Assembly: GCF_017308975.1 (NCBI RefSeq)
Contig: NZ_JADWPD010000029.1
Coordinates: forward strand, 1 to 64,000
DNA: 64,000 nucleotides
Direction: 5' to 3'
DNA from: Amycolatopsis sp. MtRt-6
Lineage (GTDB): Bacteria > Actinomycetota > Actinomycetes > Mycobacteriales > Pseudonocardiaceae
Shown piece after piece: positions 53,981 to 61,894 of the stretch. Under the pieces are notes generated by a model. That model saw only the letters and a program-made list of their open reading frames with translations. It had not been told where the DNA came from and did not search any database. The translations under genes and the position numbers were made by a program. Position 1 is the stretch's first letter. Each line of letters begins with the position of its first letter.

Positions 53981-55273
53981 TCACGGGATGATGCCGCGGG
54001 AGTTCAGGGCGTCGGTGAGCGCCTCCCGCAGCTGCTGCGCGGTGGCCGCCGGATCGAGCTCCGACGGCGGCGACAGCACGTTCGAGATCACCGTCGACAG
54101 GTTCTGGTACGCCGGGGTCAGCGGGCGCACCGCGGCGTCGGCGAGCGCGGCCCGGATGTCGGCCTTCATCGGGTACTGGTCGGCCATCGTCGGGTTCGTG
54201 CCCGCGTCGGCCGGCTTCGCCGGGTCCAGCGGCCGGGTGTCGTCGTAGACGGCGGCGATGCTCGGCGGGATGCCGTCGACGAGGGCCTGGTACTTCTGGT
54301 TCGCCGCGTTGCGCAGGCACAGCGCCGCCTCGAACGCTTCCGGCTTGTGCCGCGAGTACGAGCTGATCGCCAGGTTGAAGCCGCCGATGGTGACGCGGCT
54401 GGGCCGGCCGGGCTCGACCGACGGGTAGCGCGCCCACTTGAGGTGCGCCAGGTCCTGGGGCTTCTCCTGGGCGTAGGACGCGTAGACGTAGGGCCAGTTC
54501 AGCTCGAACGCGCCGCTGCCGCGCTGGAAGGCCTGCCGGACGTCGTCCTCCTTCGAGTTCGTCAGCGACGGATCGGTGATGCCGGCGGTGGTCAGGGTCT
54601 TCAGCAGTTGCAGCGCGCGGACGGCGCCGTCGTCCATCACCACGGACTTGCCGTCGTCGGACAGGATGTGCCCGCCCGCGGACGCGACCAGCGTGTTGTA
54701 GAAGACGACCAGGCCCTCGTACTGCGCGCCGGTGAACAGCACCTGGTACGGCTTGCCCGCGGCCTTGAGCTGCTCCGCCGTGCGGATCAGCTCGTCGAAG
54801 GTCTTCGGCGGCGTGGCCGTGATCCGGTCGTCGTACCAGAGCAGCTGGACGTTGGTGTTCTTCGTGGCACCGTAGAGCCGGCCGTTCCAGCGGGCGGTGG
54901 CCAGCGGCCCGGGCAGCACGCCCTGGGTCGCCTGCGCTTCGGCCGCGCCGGTCCACGGGTCGACCCAGCCGGCTTCGGCGAACTCCGGCACCCAGGTGAC
55001 GTCGAGGCCGAGGACGTCCATCGAGTCGTCGCGGGCGGCCAGCCGGCGCGCCATCTGCTCGCGCTGGCCGTCGGCGCCGCGCGGCAGCTTGTTGTAGACG
55101 ATCCGGTAGCGCCCGGCGGCCTGCGCGGTGCACCGGTCGACGACCGTCTGGAGGTGGTCCTCCGGGGAGATGTACAGGTTGATCGTCAGGCCTTCGGTCC
55201 GCGCGCAGCCGGCCAGTGCCGCGCCCGCCAGCAGGATCGCGCCGGCGGCGGACCGGCCGCGTCGGGGGAACAT
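53981..55273 (-). CDS. ABC sugar-binding lipoprotein (family 1)
   Basis: 430 aa. Signal peptide with lipobox L-A-G-C (near residues 19-22). Family-1 solute-binding pattern: L-D-V-T-W-V-P-E-F-A-E-A-G-W, T-F-D-E-L-I-R-T-A-E-Q-L, G-A-F-E-L-N-W-P-Y-V and G-G-F-N-L-A-I-S. These bind oligosaccharides such as trehalose or maltose. No permease genes are adjacent. Divergent from the GH13 glucosidase, which suggests a shared alpha-glucoside role. Confidence 0.9.
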   Translation of the reverse strand: MFPRRGRSAAGAILLAGAALAGCARTEGLTINLYISPEDHLQTVVDRCTAQAAGRYRIVYNKLPRGADGQREQMARRLAARDDSMDVLGLDVTWVPEFAEAGWVDPWTGAAEAQATQGVLPGPLATARWNGRLYGATKNTNVQLLWYDDRITATPPKTFDELIRTAEQLKAAGKPYQVLFTGAQYEGLVVFYNTLVASAGGHILSDDGKSVVMDDGAVRALQLLKTLTTAGITDPSLTNSKEDDVRQAFQRGSGAFELNWPYVYASYAQEKPQDLAHLKWARYPSVEPGRPSRVTIGGFNLAISSYSRHKPEAFEAALCLRNAANQKYQALVDGIPPSIAAVYDDTRPLDPAKPADAGTNPTMADQYPMKADIRAALADAAVRPLTPAYQNLSTVISNVLSPPSELDPAATAQQLREALTDALNSRGIIP

Positions 55274-55399
55274 GGGGCCTCCAGTGGTCGGGGAAAGCGG
55301 CAACTGCGTATTGTCCCCCGCGCCGCGGCCGGGCACTACGCGCAAGTCGCGGGAATAGCTCCTCCGAATGCCGGGGTACGCGCGTGCGAAGATCGCGGG

Positions 55400-57025
55400 G
55401 TGTCCCGGACTTCTCCCCGCCCGCGCTCCTTCTGGGACGACGCGGTGGTGTACCAGCTCTACGTCCGGTCGTTCGCCGACAGCGACGGCGACGGCGTCGG
55501 TGACCTCGGCGGGGTGATCCGGCGGCTCGGCCACATCGCCGCCCTCGGCGCCGACGCGGTCTGGCTCAACCCGTGCTACCCGTCGCCGCAGGCGGACCAC
55601 GGCTACGACATCGCCGACTACCACGCCGTCAACCCGCAATACGGCACGCTCGAGACGTTCGACCGCCTGGTCGCCGAGGCCCACGCCCGCGGCCTGCGGA
55701 TCCTCATGGACCTCGTCCCCAACCACTGCTCGGAGCGGCACCCGTGGTTCACCGCGGCACTGGCCGCCGGCCCGGGCTCCCCCGAGCGCGCGCGGTTCGT
55801 CTTCCGCGACGGCCGGGGCGACGAGCCGCCCAACAACTGGCAGTCGGTCTTCGGCGGCCCGGCCTGGACCCGCGTCACCGAGCCCGACGGCACACCCGGG
55901 CAGTGGTACCTGCACCTGTTCGCCCGCGAGCAGCCGGACTTCGACTGGCGCAACGCCGAGGTCCTGGCGTACTTCGACGACGTGCTGCGGTTCTGGTTCG
56001 ACCGCGGCGTCGACGGGTTCCGCATCGACGTCTGCCACGGGATGATCAAGGACGCCGCCCTGCGCGACTGGGCGGGCGGCGGCTACAACGCGCACAGCTG
56101 GAACCAGCCGGAGGTGCACGAGATCTTCCGCCGCTGGCACGCGCTCGCGGCCGGCTACGGCCCGGACCGCGACCTGCTGCTCGTCGGCGAGGTCTGGGTG
56201 CCGGACCCGGCCGACCTGGACGGCTACCTGCGCCCGGACGAGCTGCACCAGGCCTTCTCGTTCGACCTGCTGGTCCAGCCGTGGGACGCGCGGGCGCTGC
56301 GCGCGGCCGTCGAGCGCGCCACCGCCCGGACCGCGGCGACCGGCGCCCCGGGGGCGTGGACGCTGGCCAACCACGACGTCCACCGGGCGGTGACCCGCTA
56401 CGGCATCACCCGCCCCGAGCCGGCCCCCGCCAGCAACGACGCGTTCGCGGCCCTGATGCGCCCCCGCGGCGAGGTCGACGTCGAGCTCGGCGAACGGCGG
56501 GCCCGCGCGGCGCTGCTCCTGCTGCTGGCCCTGCCCGGTTCGGTTTTCCTGTACCAGGGCGAAGAACTGGGCCTGCCGGAAGTCCTCGACCTGCCCGCCG
56601 AAGCGCGCCAGGACCCGGTGTTCCACCGCACGGGCGGCCGCGAGAAAGGCCGCGACGGCTGCCGCGTCCCGCTGCCGTGGACCGCGGACGCCCCGGCGTT
56701 CGGGTTCGGCACGGGGGTGCCGTGGCTGCCGCAACCGGAGTGGTTCGGCCGGTACGCCGTCGACGTCCAGGAGGCGGACGAAGCGTCGACTCTGCACTTC
56801 TACCGCCGGGCGATCCAGGCGCGGCGGCACCTCGGGCTCGGCGCGCCGGGCCCGGTGGAGTGGCTCGACACGGGCGACGACGCGGTTCTGGCCTTCCGGC
56901 GCGGGAGGTTGGTGTGCGCGGTCAATACCGGGAGCACGCCGTTCACCGCACCGGACGACTGGGGTGCGGCCGTGCTCGGGAGTCCGGCGGCAGATTCGGC
57001 GGCCTGGTTCCTGCCCGGGAGCTGA
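55400..57025 (+). CDS. GH13 alpha-glucosidase / oligo-1,6-glucosidase-like
   Basis: 541 aa, GTG start. GH13 signatures: N-terminal W-D-D-A-V-V-Y-Q-L-Y-V-R-S-F, D-L-V-P-N-H-C, nucleophile Asp in D-G-F-R-I-D-V-C-H-G, acid Glu in V-G-E-V-W and the third Asp in N-H-D. It hydrolyses alpha-glucosidic bonds in small oligosaccharides; no signal peptide, so intracellular. Likely works on sugars taken up via the neighbouring binding protein. Not obviously linked to the peptide or metallophore genes. Confidence 0.92.
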   Translation: MSRTSPRPRSFWDDAVVYQLYVRSFADSDGDGVGDLGGVIRRLGHIAALGADAVWLNPCYPSPQADHGYDIADYHAVNPQYGTLETFDRLVAEAHARGLRILMDLVPNHCSERHPWFTAALAAGPGSPERARFVFRDGRGDEPPNNWQSVFGGPAWTRVTEPDGTPGQWYLHLFAREQPDFDWRNAEVLAYFDDVLRFWFDRGVDGFRIDVCHGMIKDAALRDWAGGGYNAHSWNQPEVHEIFRRWHALAAGYGPDRDLLLVGEVWVPDPADLDGYLRPDELHQAFSFDLLVQPWDARALRAAVERATARTAATGAPGAWTLANHDVHRAVTRYGITRPEPAPASNDAFAALMRPRGEVDVELGERRARAALLLLLALPGSVFLYQGEELGLPEVLDLPAEARQDPVFHRTGGREKGRDGCRVPLPWTADAPAFGFGTGVPWLPQPEWFGRYAVDVQEADEASTLHFYRRAIQARRHLGLGAPGPVEWLDTGDDAVLAFRRGRLVCAVNTGSTPFTAPDDWGAAVLGSPAADSAAWFLPGS

Positions 57026-57619
57026 TCAGGAACCGGTGGCTTTGCGCGAGCCGTCCAGCAGCCGCGGGTCCACGCGCGGTGGCCACACCTCCGCCGTGTA
57101 CAGGCCGGTCGCGTGGGCCTTGGCGACCAGTGCGGTCCGGTTGGGCACCGCGAACCGGCGGACCAGCGCGCCGACGTGGTATTCCACGCCCTGACGGCTC
57201 AGGTGGGCCCGCCGCGCCAGCTCGGTCGTCGGAACGCCCGCGGCGAGCCCCTCCAGGACCAGGGCCTCGAGCGGCGTCAAAAGCGGCTGCCGGGCCCGCT
57301 GCGGCCGGTCCGCCGCCTGCCGGACGGCCACGACGACCCGCCGCGAGCCTGCCAGCGCCAGCGCGGTCAGCTCGGCGGCGACCACCGTGCCACCCGGACC
57401 GCGCAGCACCACGCGTTCGGCCGCTTCGAGCCGGCCGCCCGCGGCGAGCGCGGTCAAGGCGCGGCGCGGCCCTTCGGCGAAGTCCGGGTGCAGGAAGTCG
57501 AGGAGTCCCCGGTGCCGCAGCTCGAACGCCGACGCGCCGAACAGCTCGCCGAACCCCGGTTCGGCCGTCAGCACGCGGAAGGCTTCGTCGACGCACGCGA
57601 CGTGCCACGCTTCGCTCAT
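57026..57619 (-). CDS. PAS-like LuxR regulator 1
   Basis: 197 aa from ATG 57619 (an in-frame ATG at 57670 is possible; neither has a strong ribosome site). The N-terminal ~110 residues are PAS-like (F-G-E-L-F-G-A-S-A-F-E-L, then L-R-G-P-G-G-T-V). The C-terminal LuxR HTH is L-T-P-L-E-A-L-V-L-E-G-L-A-A-G and R-A-H-L-S-R-Q-G-V-E-Y-H-V, ending W-P-P-R-V. Same layout as PimM-type PAS-LuxR regulators of antibiotic clusters. Paralogue of the next gene. Confidence 0.8.
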   Translation of the reverse strand: MSEAWHVACVDEAFRVLTAEPGFGELFGASAFELRHRGLLDFLHPDFAEGPRRALTALAAGGRLEAAERVVLRGPGGTVVAAELTALALAGSRRVVVAVRQAADRPQRARQPLLTPLEALVLEGLAAGVPTTELARRAHLSRQGVEYHVGALVRRFAVPNRTALVAKAHATGLYTAEVWPPRVDPRLLDGSRKATGS

Positions 57620-57734
57620 GCCACCCACCCCGTAATACTCGGATGCCTCTGCTCGGATGTCCTCATCCAACTAGCCGGGATGACCGCCGCGGTACCCGCG
57701 ATCCACGCGAGCGGCGGCGTCCCGGTGCGGAGGC

Positions 57735-58337
57735 TCAGTCCTCGAGCACGTGCGACGCCACCCGCGGCGGCCACTGCTCCGGGCGCAGTACCCCGGCCGC
57801 GTAGGCCCGCGACACGAGCGCGGCCCGGCTCGGTGCCCCGAGCTTCCGCAACATCGCGCCGATGCGGTAGTCGACCGCCTGGCGGCTCAGGTACAGCCGC
57901 ATCGCGATGCGGACCGCCGGCTCCCCCGCCGCCAGCCCTTCCAGGATCTGCGCGTCCAGCGCGGCGAGCCGCACCGGTGCCTCGCCGGACGGCACCGGGC
58001 GCACCAGCAGCACCAGGCGCGCCTCGCCGTCGTCGTCGATGGCGTGGCCCGTCACGTCGGCGAGGAACGGCCCGGGGCCCAGTCCGACGAGCCGCTCGTC
58101 GAACCGTCCACCGAGGGCCAGCCCGGCCAGCTCGCGCCGCACCGTGTCCTGGACCGCCGGCAGGAACCAGCCGCAGAACGGCGTGCCGATCACGTCGTCC
58201 GGCGTGGTGCCGAACAGGTCCGCGAACGCGCCGTTCACCCGCCGGACCACCAGGTCGCGGCCGAGCTCGGCCATCCCGGCCTCCGGCTCCACGCGCTCCG
58301 GGAGCCGTTTTCCCCGGCGCAGCGCCGCTTCCCTCAT
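57735..58337 (-). CDS. PAS-like LuxR regulator 2
   Basis: 200 aa. PAS-like N-terminus (V-N-G-A-F-A-D-L-F-G-T-T-P-D-D-V-I-G), then a LuxR HTH (L-A-A-L-D-A-Q-I-L-E-G-L-A-A-G; L-Y-L-S-R-Q-A-V-D-Y-R-I) and the same W-P-P-R-V tail as its neighbour. It lies downstream of the ketoreductase gene with a 155-bp gap and probably controls the PKS/NRPS operon at the right edge (inference). Confidence 0.8.
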   Translation of the reverse strand: MREAALRRGKRLPERVEPEAGMAELGRDLVVRRVNGAFADLFGTTPDDVIGTPFCGWFLPAVQDTVRRELAGLALGGRFDERLVGLGPGPFLADVTGHAIDDDGEARLVLLVRPVPSGEAPVRLAALDAQILEGLAAGEPAVRIAMRLYLSRQAVDYRIGAMLRKLGAPSRAALVSRAYAAGVLRPEQWPPRVASHVLED

Positions 58338-58492
58338 GCTGACCACCGTCCCTTCGCCCGTGGCTCCACCGATGTGCGGAGCCGCGTCGCTCACGTTAGG
58401 CACGGGCCGCGCGGAACGAGGTGGCGATGGAGGCAATTCAGGCGCGGGCGGAGCCGCGATCCGCCGAACGCGGAACGGCTCCGGCTCCCGGG

Positions 58493-59227
58493 TCACCGGA
58501 TGAGCCCGCCGTCGACGTGCAGCACCGAACCGGTGATGTACCGGGCCCGCGCGGACGCGAGGAACCCGGCCAGGTCGGCGACGTCGTCCGGGGTGCCGAA
58601 CCGCCGCAGCGGGATGTCGGCCAGTGCGCGCTCGCGGGTCCGCTCGTCGAGCACGGCGACCATGTCGGTGTCGATGAACCCCGGTGCCACCACGTTGACG
58701 CGCACGCCGTAGCGCCCGACCTCCTTGGCCAGTGCCTTGCAGAAGCCGATCGTGCCGGCCTTCGAGGCGCTGTAGTTGGTCTGCCCGGCGGCGCCGTGCA
58801 CGCCGGCGATCGAGCTGATCGCGATCACCGTGCCCGCCTTGCGCTTCATCATCCCGAACACGACCGAGCGGCACACGTGGTAAACACCGTCCAGATTGGT
58901 CTCCAGCACGGCTTTCCAGTCCTCGTCCGGCATCCGGACCAGCGGCTGGTCACGGGTGATGCCCGCGGAGGTCACCGCGGCGGTGACCGGGCCGAGCTCG
59001 GCCTCGGTGCGGGCGACCCACGCCCGCACCGCTTCGGCGTCGGCGACGTCGACCCGCTCGGCCAGGACCCGCACGCCCAGCTCGGCCAGTTCCTTCTCGA
59101 CCTCGCGCGCGGCATCTTCGTCGGAGCGGTAGCAGAAGCCGACATCGAAACCGTCCCGGGCCAGGCGGAGCGCGACCGCCCGGCCGATCCCCCGCGAGCC
59201 GCCGCTGACCAGCGCCACCCCGCTCAT
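58493..59227 (-). CDS. Short-chain ketoreductase (FabG-like)
   Basis: 244 aa; ATG overlaps the upstream stop (ATGA). Rossmann motif S-G-G-S-R-G-I-G, active site S-S-I-A-G-V-H...N-Y-S-A-S-K with Ser, Tyr and Lys, and terminal G-S-V-L-H-V-D-G-G. Reduces 3-ketoacyl-ACP to the hydroxy form. In an operon with ACP, KS and a KS-like subunit it should act on chains built by a reducing type II PKS. No dehydratase or enoyl reductase is seen inside the window. Confidence 0.9.
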   Translation of the reverse strand: MSGVALVSGGSRGIGRAVALRLARDGFDVGFCYRSDEDAAREVEKELAELGVRVLAERVDVADAEAVRAWVARTEAELGPVTAAVTSAGITRDQPLVRMPDEDWKAVLETNLDGVYHVCRSVVFGMMKRKAGTVIAISSIAGVHGAAGQTNYSASKAGTIGFCKALAKEVGRYGVRVNVVAPGFIDTDMVAVLDERTRERALADIPLRRFGTPDDVADLAGFLASARARYITGSVLHVDGGLIR

Positions 59228-60204
59228 CGCGGCCCGCCCAGGCGCAGCACCGCGCACACCACCGCGCCGTCACGGTCGGCCGAGCCGACGACGGCGACGG
59301 CACCGGGTTCGCCGGTCGCCAGGACCCCGGCGACCTGGAACATGGCCGTCGCCGCGCCGGTGTCGCCGATCAGGTCCGCCACCGGGTCGGCGCGGCCCGG
59401 CACACCGGACCAGAACTCGATCGCGACGTCGTCCGCGGACACGCCCGCGCCGGCCAGCGCGTCGTCCACACAGGACGCGAGAGTGCCCTCGAGGTCGCCG
59501 GGCAGAGCCACCCGCGACCGCACGGCGAGCACCTCTGCCAGCGCCGGGTGCGCCCCGGCGGGCTCGACGCGCAGCATCACGCAGCCCTCGCCGAGCACGC
59601 CGCCAACGCTGTCGGCAACACTGTCGACAGCACTGTGGGACTCGATCCAGGACCGCGTGTCGGAGTACTCCTCGACGGCACCGACGAGCACGTTCGACGC
59701 CCGGCCCGCCCGCAGCAGGCGGAGGGCGCAGGCCAGCGCCGAGAGACCGGCCGGCCGGCCGGCGGCCAGCGTCACGTTCGGCCCGGTCAGGCTGTGCCAG
59801 ATCGCGCATTGCCCCGCGGCGGAGTTCATGATCGAGTTCGGCATGCGGGCCGCGTCGACGAAGTACGGCTTGGCCTCCGTGAAGGACGAGCGGCTGAAGT
59901 CCATGGTGCTCTGCAGGCTGCCCATGGTGCCGAGCACCAGCCCGGAGCGGTCCCCGCGTTCGGCGGGCCGGTCGGCGGTCAGGTGGCCGACGGCCCACAC
60001 GGCGAGCCCGATGAGCCGGTCCATCGACCGGGTGCCCTTCCGGCCCAGCAGCTCGCGGGCGTCGAAGCCGGGCACGAGGGCCGCCTGGTGGACCGCGCCG
60101 TCGGACACCGCCGCCGGGCGCCCGCCGCGCAGACCGTCCACAAAGGAGTTGCGGTCGATGCCGTAGGGCGAGACCGCCGTCCACGCCGTGATGACCGGGT
60201 TCAC
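59224..60204 (-). CDS. Ketosynthase-like subunit without catalytic residues (CLF-like)
   Basis: 326 aa, GTG overlapping the KS stop. Thiolase fold, shorter than the KS. The active-site Cys region reads L-A-A-G-R-P-A-G-L-S (no Cys), and the H-G-T-G-T and G-H motifs are missing (W-S-G and L-A-T-G in those places). Such a partner next to an active KS is the chain-length-factor arrangement of type II PKS. It should form a heterodimer with the KS at 60201. Confidence 0.82.
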   Translation of the reverse strand: MNPVITAWTAVSPYGIDRNSFVDGLRGGRPAAVSDGAVHQAALVPGFDARELLGRKGTRSMDRLIGLAVWAVGHLTADRPAERGDRSGLVLGTMGSLQSTMDFSRSSFTEAKPYFVDAARMPNSIMNSAAGQCAIWHSLTGPNVTLAAGRPAGLSALACALRLLRAGRASNVLVGAVEEYSDTRSWIESHSAVDSVADSVGGVLGEGCVMLRVEPAGAHPALAEVLAVRSRVALPGDLEGTLASCVDDALAGAGVSADDVAIEFWSGVPGRADPVADLIGDTGAATAMFQVAGVLATGEPGAVAVVGSADRDGAVVCAVLRLGGPR

Positions 60205-61424
60205 CGGGTCACCTCCTCGTCGAACCGGCCGAGGACGACGACGGCGTTGTTGCCGCCGAAGGCGAGGCCGTTGTTCTGCACGATCTTCAGTTCGGCTTCG
60301 ACCGCGTGGTTGGGCACGCAGTCGATGGCACACTCCGGATCGGTTTCGCGGTGGTTGATGGTCGGCGGGATGAACCGGTGGGTGATGCCCAGCCCGCACG
60401 CGATGGCCGCCAGCGCGCTCGCGGCACCCATCGCGTGGCCGAGCATCGCCTTGAACGACACGGTCGGCGGCGGCTTCTCCCCGTACACGTCCCGGATCGC
60501 CCCGGTTTCGGTCACGTCGTTCGCGGGGGTGCCGGTGCCGTGCGCCGAGATCAGGTCCACCTCGGCCGGGTCGACCCCGGCGTCCCGCAGGGCCAGCTCG
60601 ATGCACTCCTTGATGCTCGCCCGGTCGGGCGCGACGGGGTGCAGGGCGTCGCAGTTGAGCGCGTACCCGAGCACTTCGGCGTAGATCGGGGCCCCGCGGC
60701 GCAGCGCGGACTCCGCGGTCTCCAGCACGATCACCCCGGCTCCCTCGCCGGTGAGGATGCCCTTCCGCTCCGAGTCGAACGGGCGGCAGCAGTCCGGGGC
60801 CACCGTCCCGAGCCGGTAGAACCCGGCGAACGTCTTGCGGCACAGGGAATCCGCGCCGCCACACAGGGCGAAGTCCGCTTCACCCGCGCGGACGGCGTCG
60901 AACCCGGTGCCGATGGCGTAGTTCCCGGCCGAGCAGGCGGTGGCCACCGTGACCGCTTCCACGTCGGACAGGGCGAGGTCCTGCGCTATCGTGGCGGAGA
61001 GCCGGGTGGCCGGCGAGCGCCGGGCCAGTACCGGGTCCATCGCCGCCGGTCCGTGGGCGAGCTCCAGCTCCGCCAGCCGGTCCAGGTCGTGGGCCTCGCC
61101 GTCGGTGGTGCCGACGCAGATCATGCCGCGCCGGGCACGCAGCTCGGCTTCGGTGAACCCGGCGTCCTCGACGGCCATCCGGGACGCCGCGACGGCGAAC
61201 CGGCTCGCCCGGCCGAGCTCCTCCGGGTCCACCCGGTGGATCCAGGGCCGCGGGTCGAACCCCGCGACCTCACACCCCATCGTGCGCTCGAACCCCTCGG
61301 TGTCGAAGACGCTGATCGGCCGGGCGCCGCTGCGGCCCGCCCGCAGCGCGTCCGCGAACTCGGCCCGGCCGATACCGATGCTCGACACGACCCCGAGCCC
61401 GCTCACCACCACCCGGCGGCTCAT
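60201..61424 (-). CDS. Beta-ketoacyl-ACP synthase (KAS II / type II PKS KS)
   Basis: 407 aa; its ATG shares one base with the ACP stop. Catalytic Cys in T-A-C-S-A-G-N, His in A-H-G-T-G-T-P and His in M-L-G-H-A-M-G-A-A. N-terminus R-V-V-V-S-G-L-G-V-V-S. Condenses malonyl-ACP with the growing chain. Paired with the CLF-like gene downstream, as in type II PKS that make polyene or acyl side chains for NRPS products. Confidence 0.92.
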   Translation of the reverse strand: MSRRVVVSGLGVVSSIGIGRAEFADALRAGRSGARPISVFDTEGFERTMGCEVAGFDPRPWIHRVDPEELGRASRFAVAASRMAVEDAGFTEAELRARRGMICVGTTDGEAHDLDRLAELELAHGPAAMDPVLARRSPATRLSATIAQDLALSDVEAVTVATACSAGNYAIGTGFDAVRAGEADFALCGGADSLCRKTFAGFYRLGTVAPDCCRPFDSERKGILTGEGAGVIVLETAESALRRGAPIYAEVLGYALNCDALHPVAPDRASIKECIELALRDAGVDPAEVDLISAHGTGTPANDVTETGAIRDVYGEKPPPTVSFKAMLGHAMGAASALAAIACGLGITHRFIPPTINHRETDPECAIDCVPNHAVEAELKIVQNNGLAFGGNNAVVVLGRFDEEVTR

Positions 61425-61675
61425 CAGATCGCTTCCGCCTCGGTGACGACCTGGTAGACGCCGTCGAGCGTGAGCATCGTCTTCAGCTGCGACTCGGCGA
61501 TCTGGATGCGGTAGCGCTTTTCGCACTGGGACACCAGCTCGATGAGCGACAGCGAGTCGACGCCGTGGTCGTCGACGAACGAGCTCGTGCCGTCGACCTC
61601 GCCGGGCTCGAGTTCGAGCACGTCGCACACCAGGTCACGCAGCTCGTCGTAGAGCTCGACCTTCACCTCGGTCAT
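61424..61675 (-). CDS. Acyl carrier protein
   Basis: 83 aa, acidic. Phosphopantetheine Ser in D-D-H-G-V-D-S-L-S-L-I-E-L (near residue 41). Carries the chain for the adjacent KS, CLF-like and KR enzymes. Starts 9 bp after the MbtH stop. Confidence 0.92.
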   Translation of the reverse strand: MTEVKVELYDELRDLVCDVLELEPGEVDGTSSFVDDHGVDSLSLIELVSQCEKRYRIQIAESQLKTMLTLDGVYQVVTEAEAI

Positions 61676-61684
61676 GGCTGGCTC

Positions 61685-61894
61685 CTATTCACCCATGGCG
61701 CGGACGAGACTCGCCGGCCGCATGTCGGTCCAGTTCTCTTCGACGTAGGCCAGCGCGGCTTCGCGGGTCGCGTCGCGCAGGACCACCGTCCAGCCGGCGG
61801 GCACCTCGGCGAAGGCCGGCCACAGGGAGTGCTGGTTTTCGTCGTTGACGAGCACGTGGAAGGTGCCGTCGGCGTCGTCGAACGGGTTGCTCAT
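61685..61894 (-). CDS. MbtH-like NRPS chaperone
   Basis: 69 aa. Diagnostic pattern N-D-E-N-Q-H-S-L-W-P near residues 17-26, P-A-G-W, and a terminal W-T-D-M-R-P. MbtH proteins bind and activate NRPS adenylation domains. ATG overlaps the NRPS stop (ATGA), so the partner is the A domain just upstream. Confidence 0.95.
   Translation of the reverse strand: MSNPFDDADGTFHVLVNDENQHSLWPAFAEVPAGWTVVLRDATREAALAYVEENWTDMRPASLVRAMGE

Noticed and set aside
59224..60204. A second active ketosynthase
   Set aside because: The Cys and both His motifs are absent, so it is better called a CLF-like partner.
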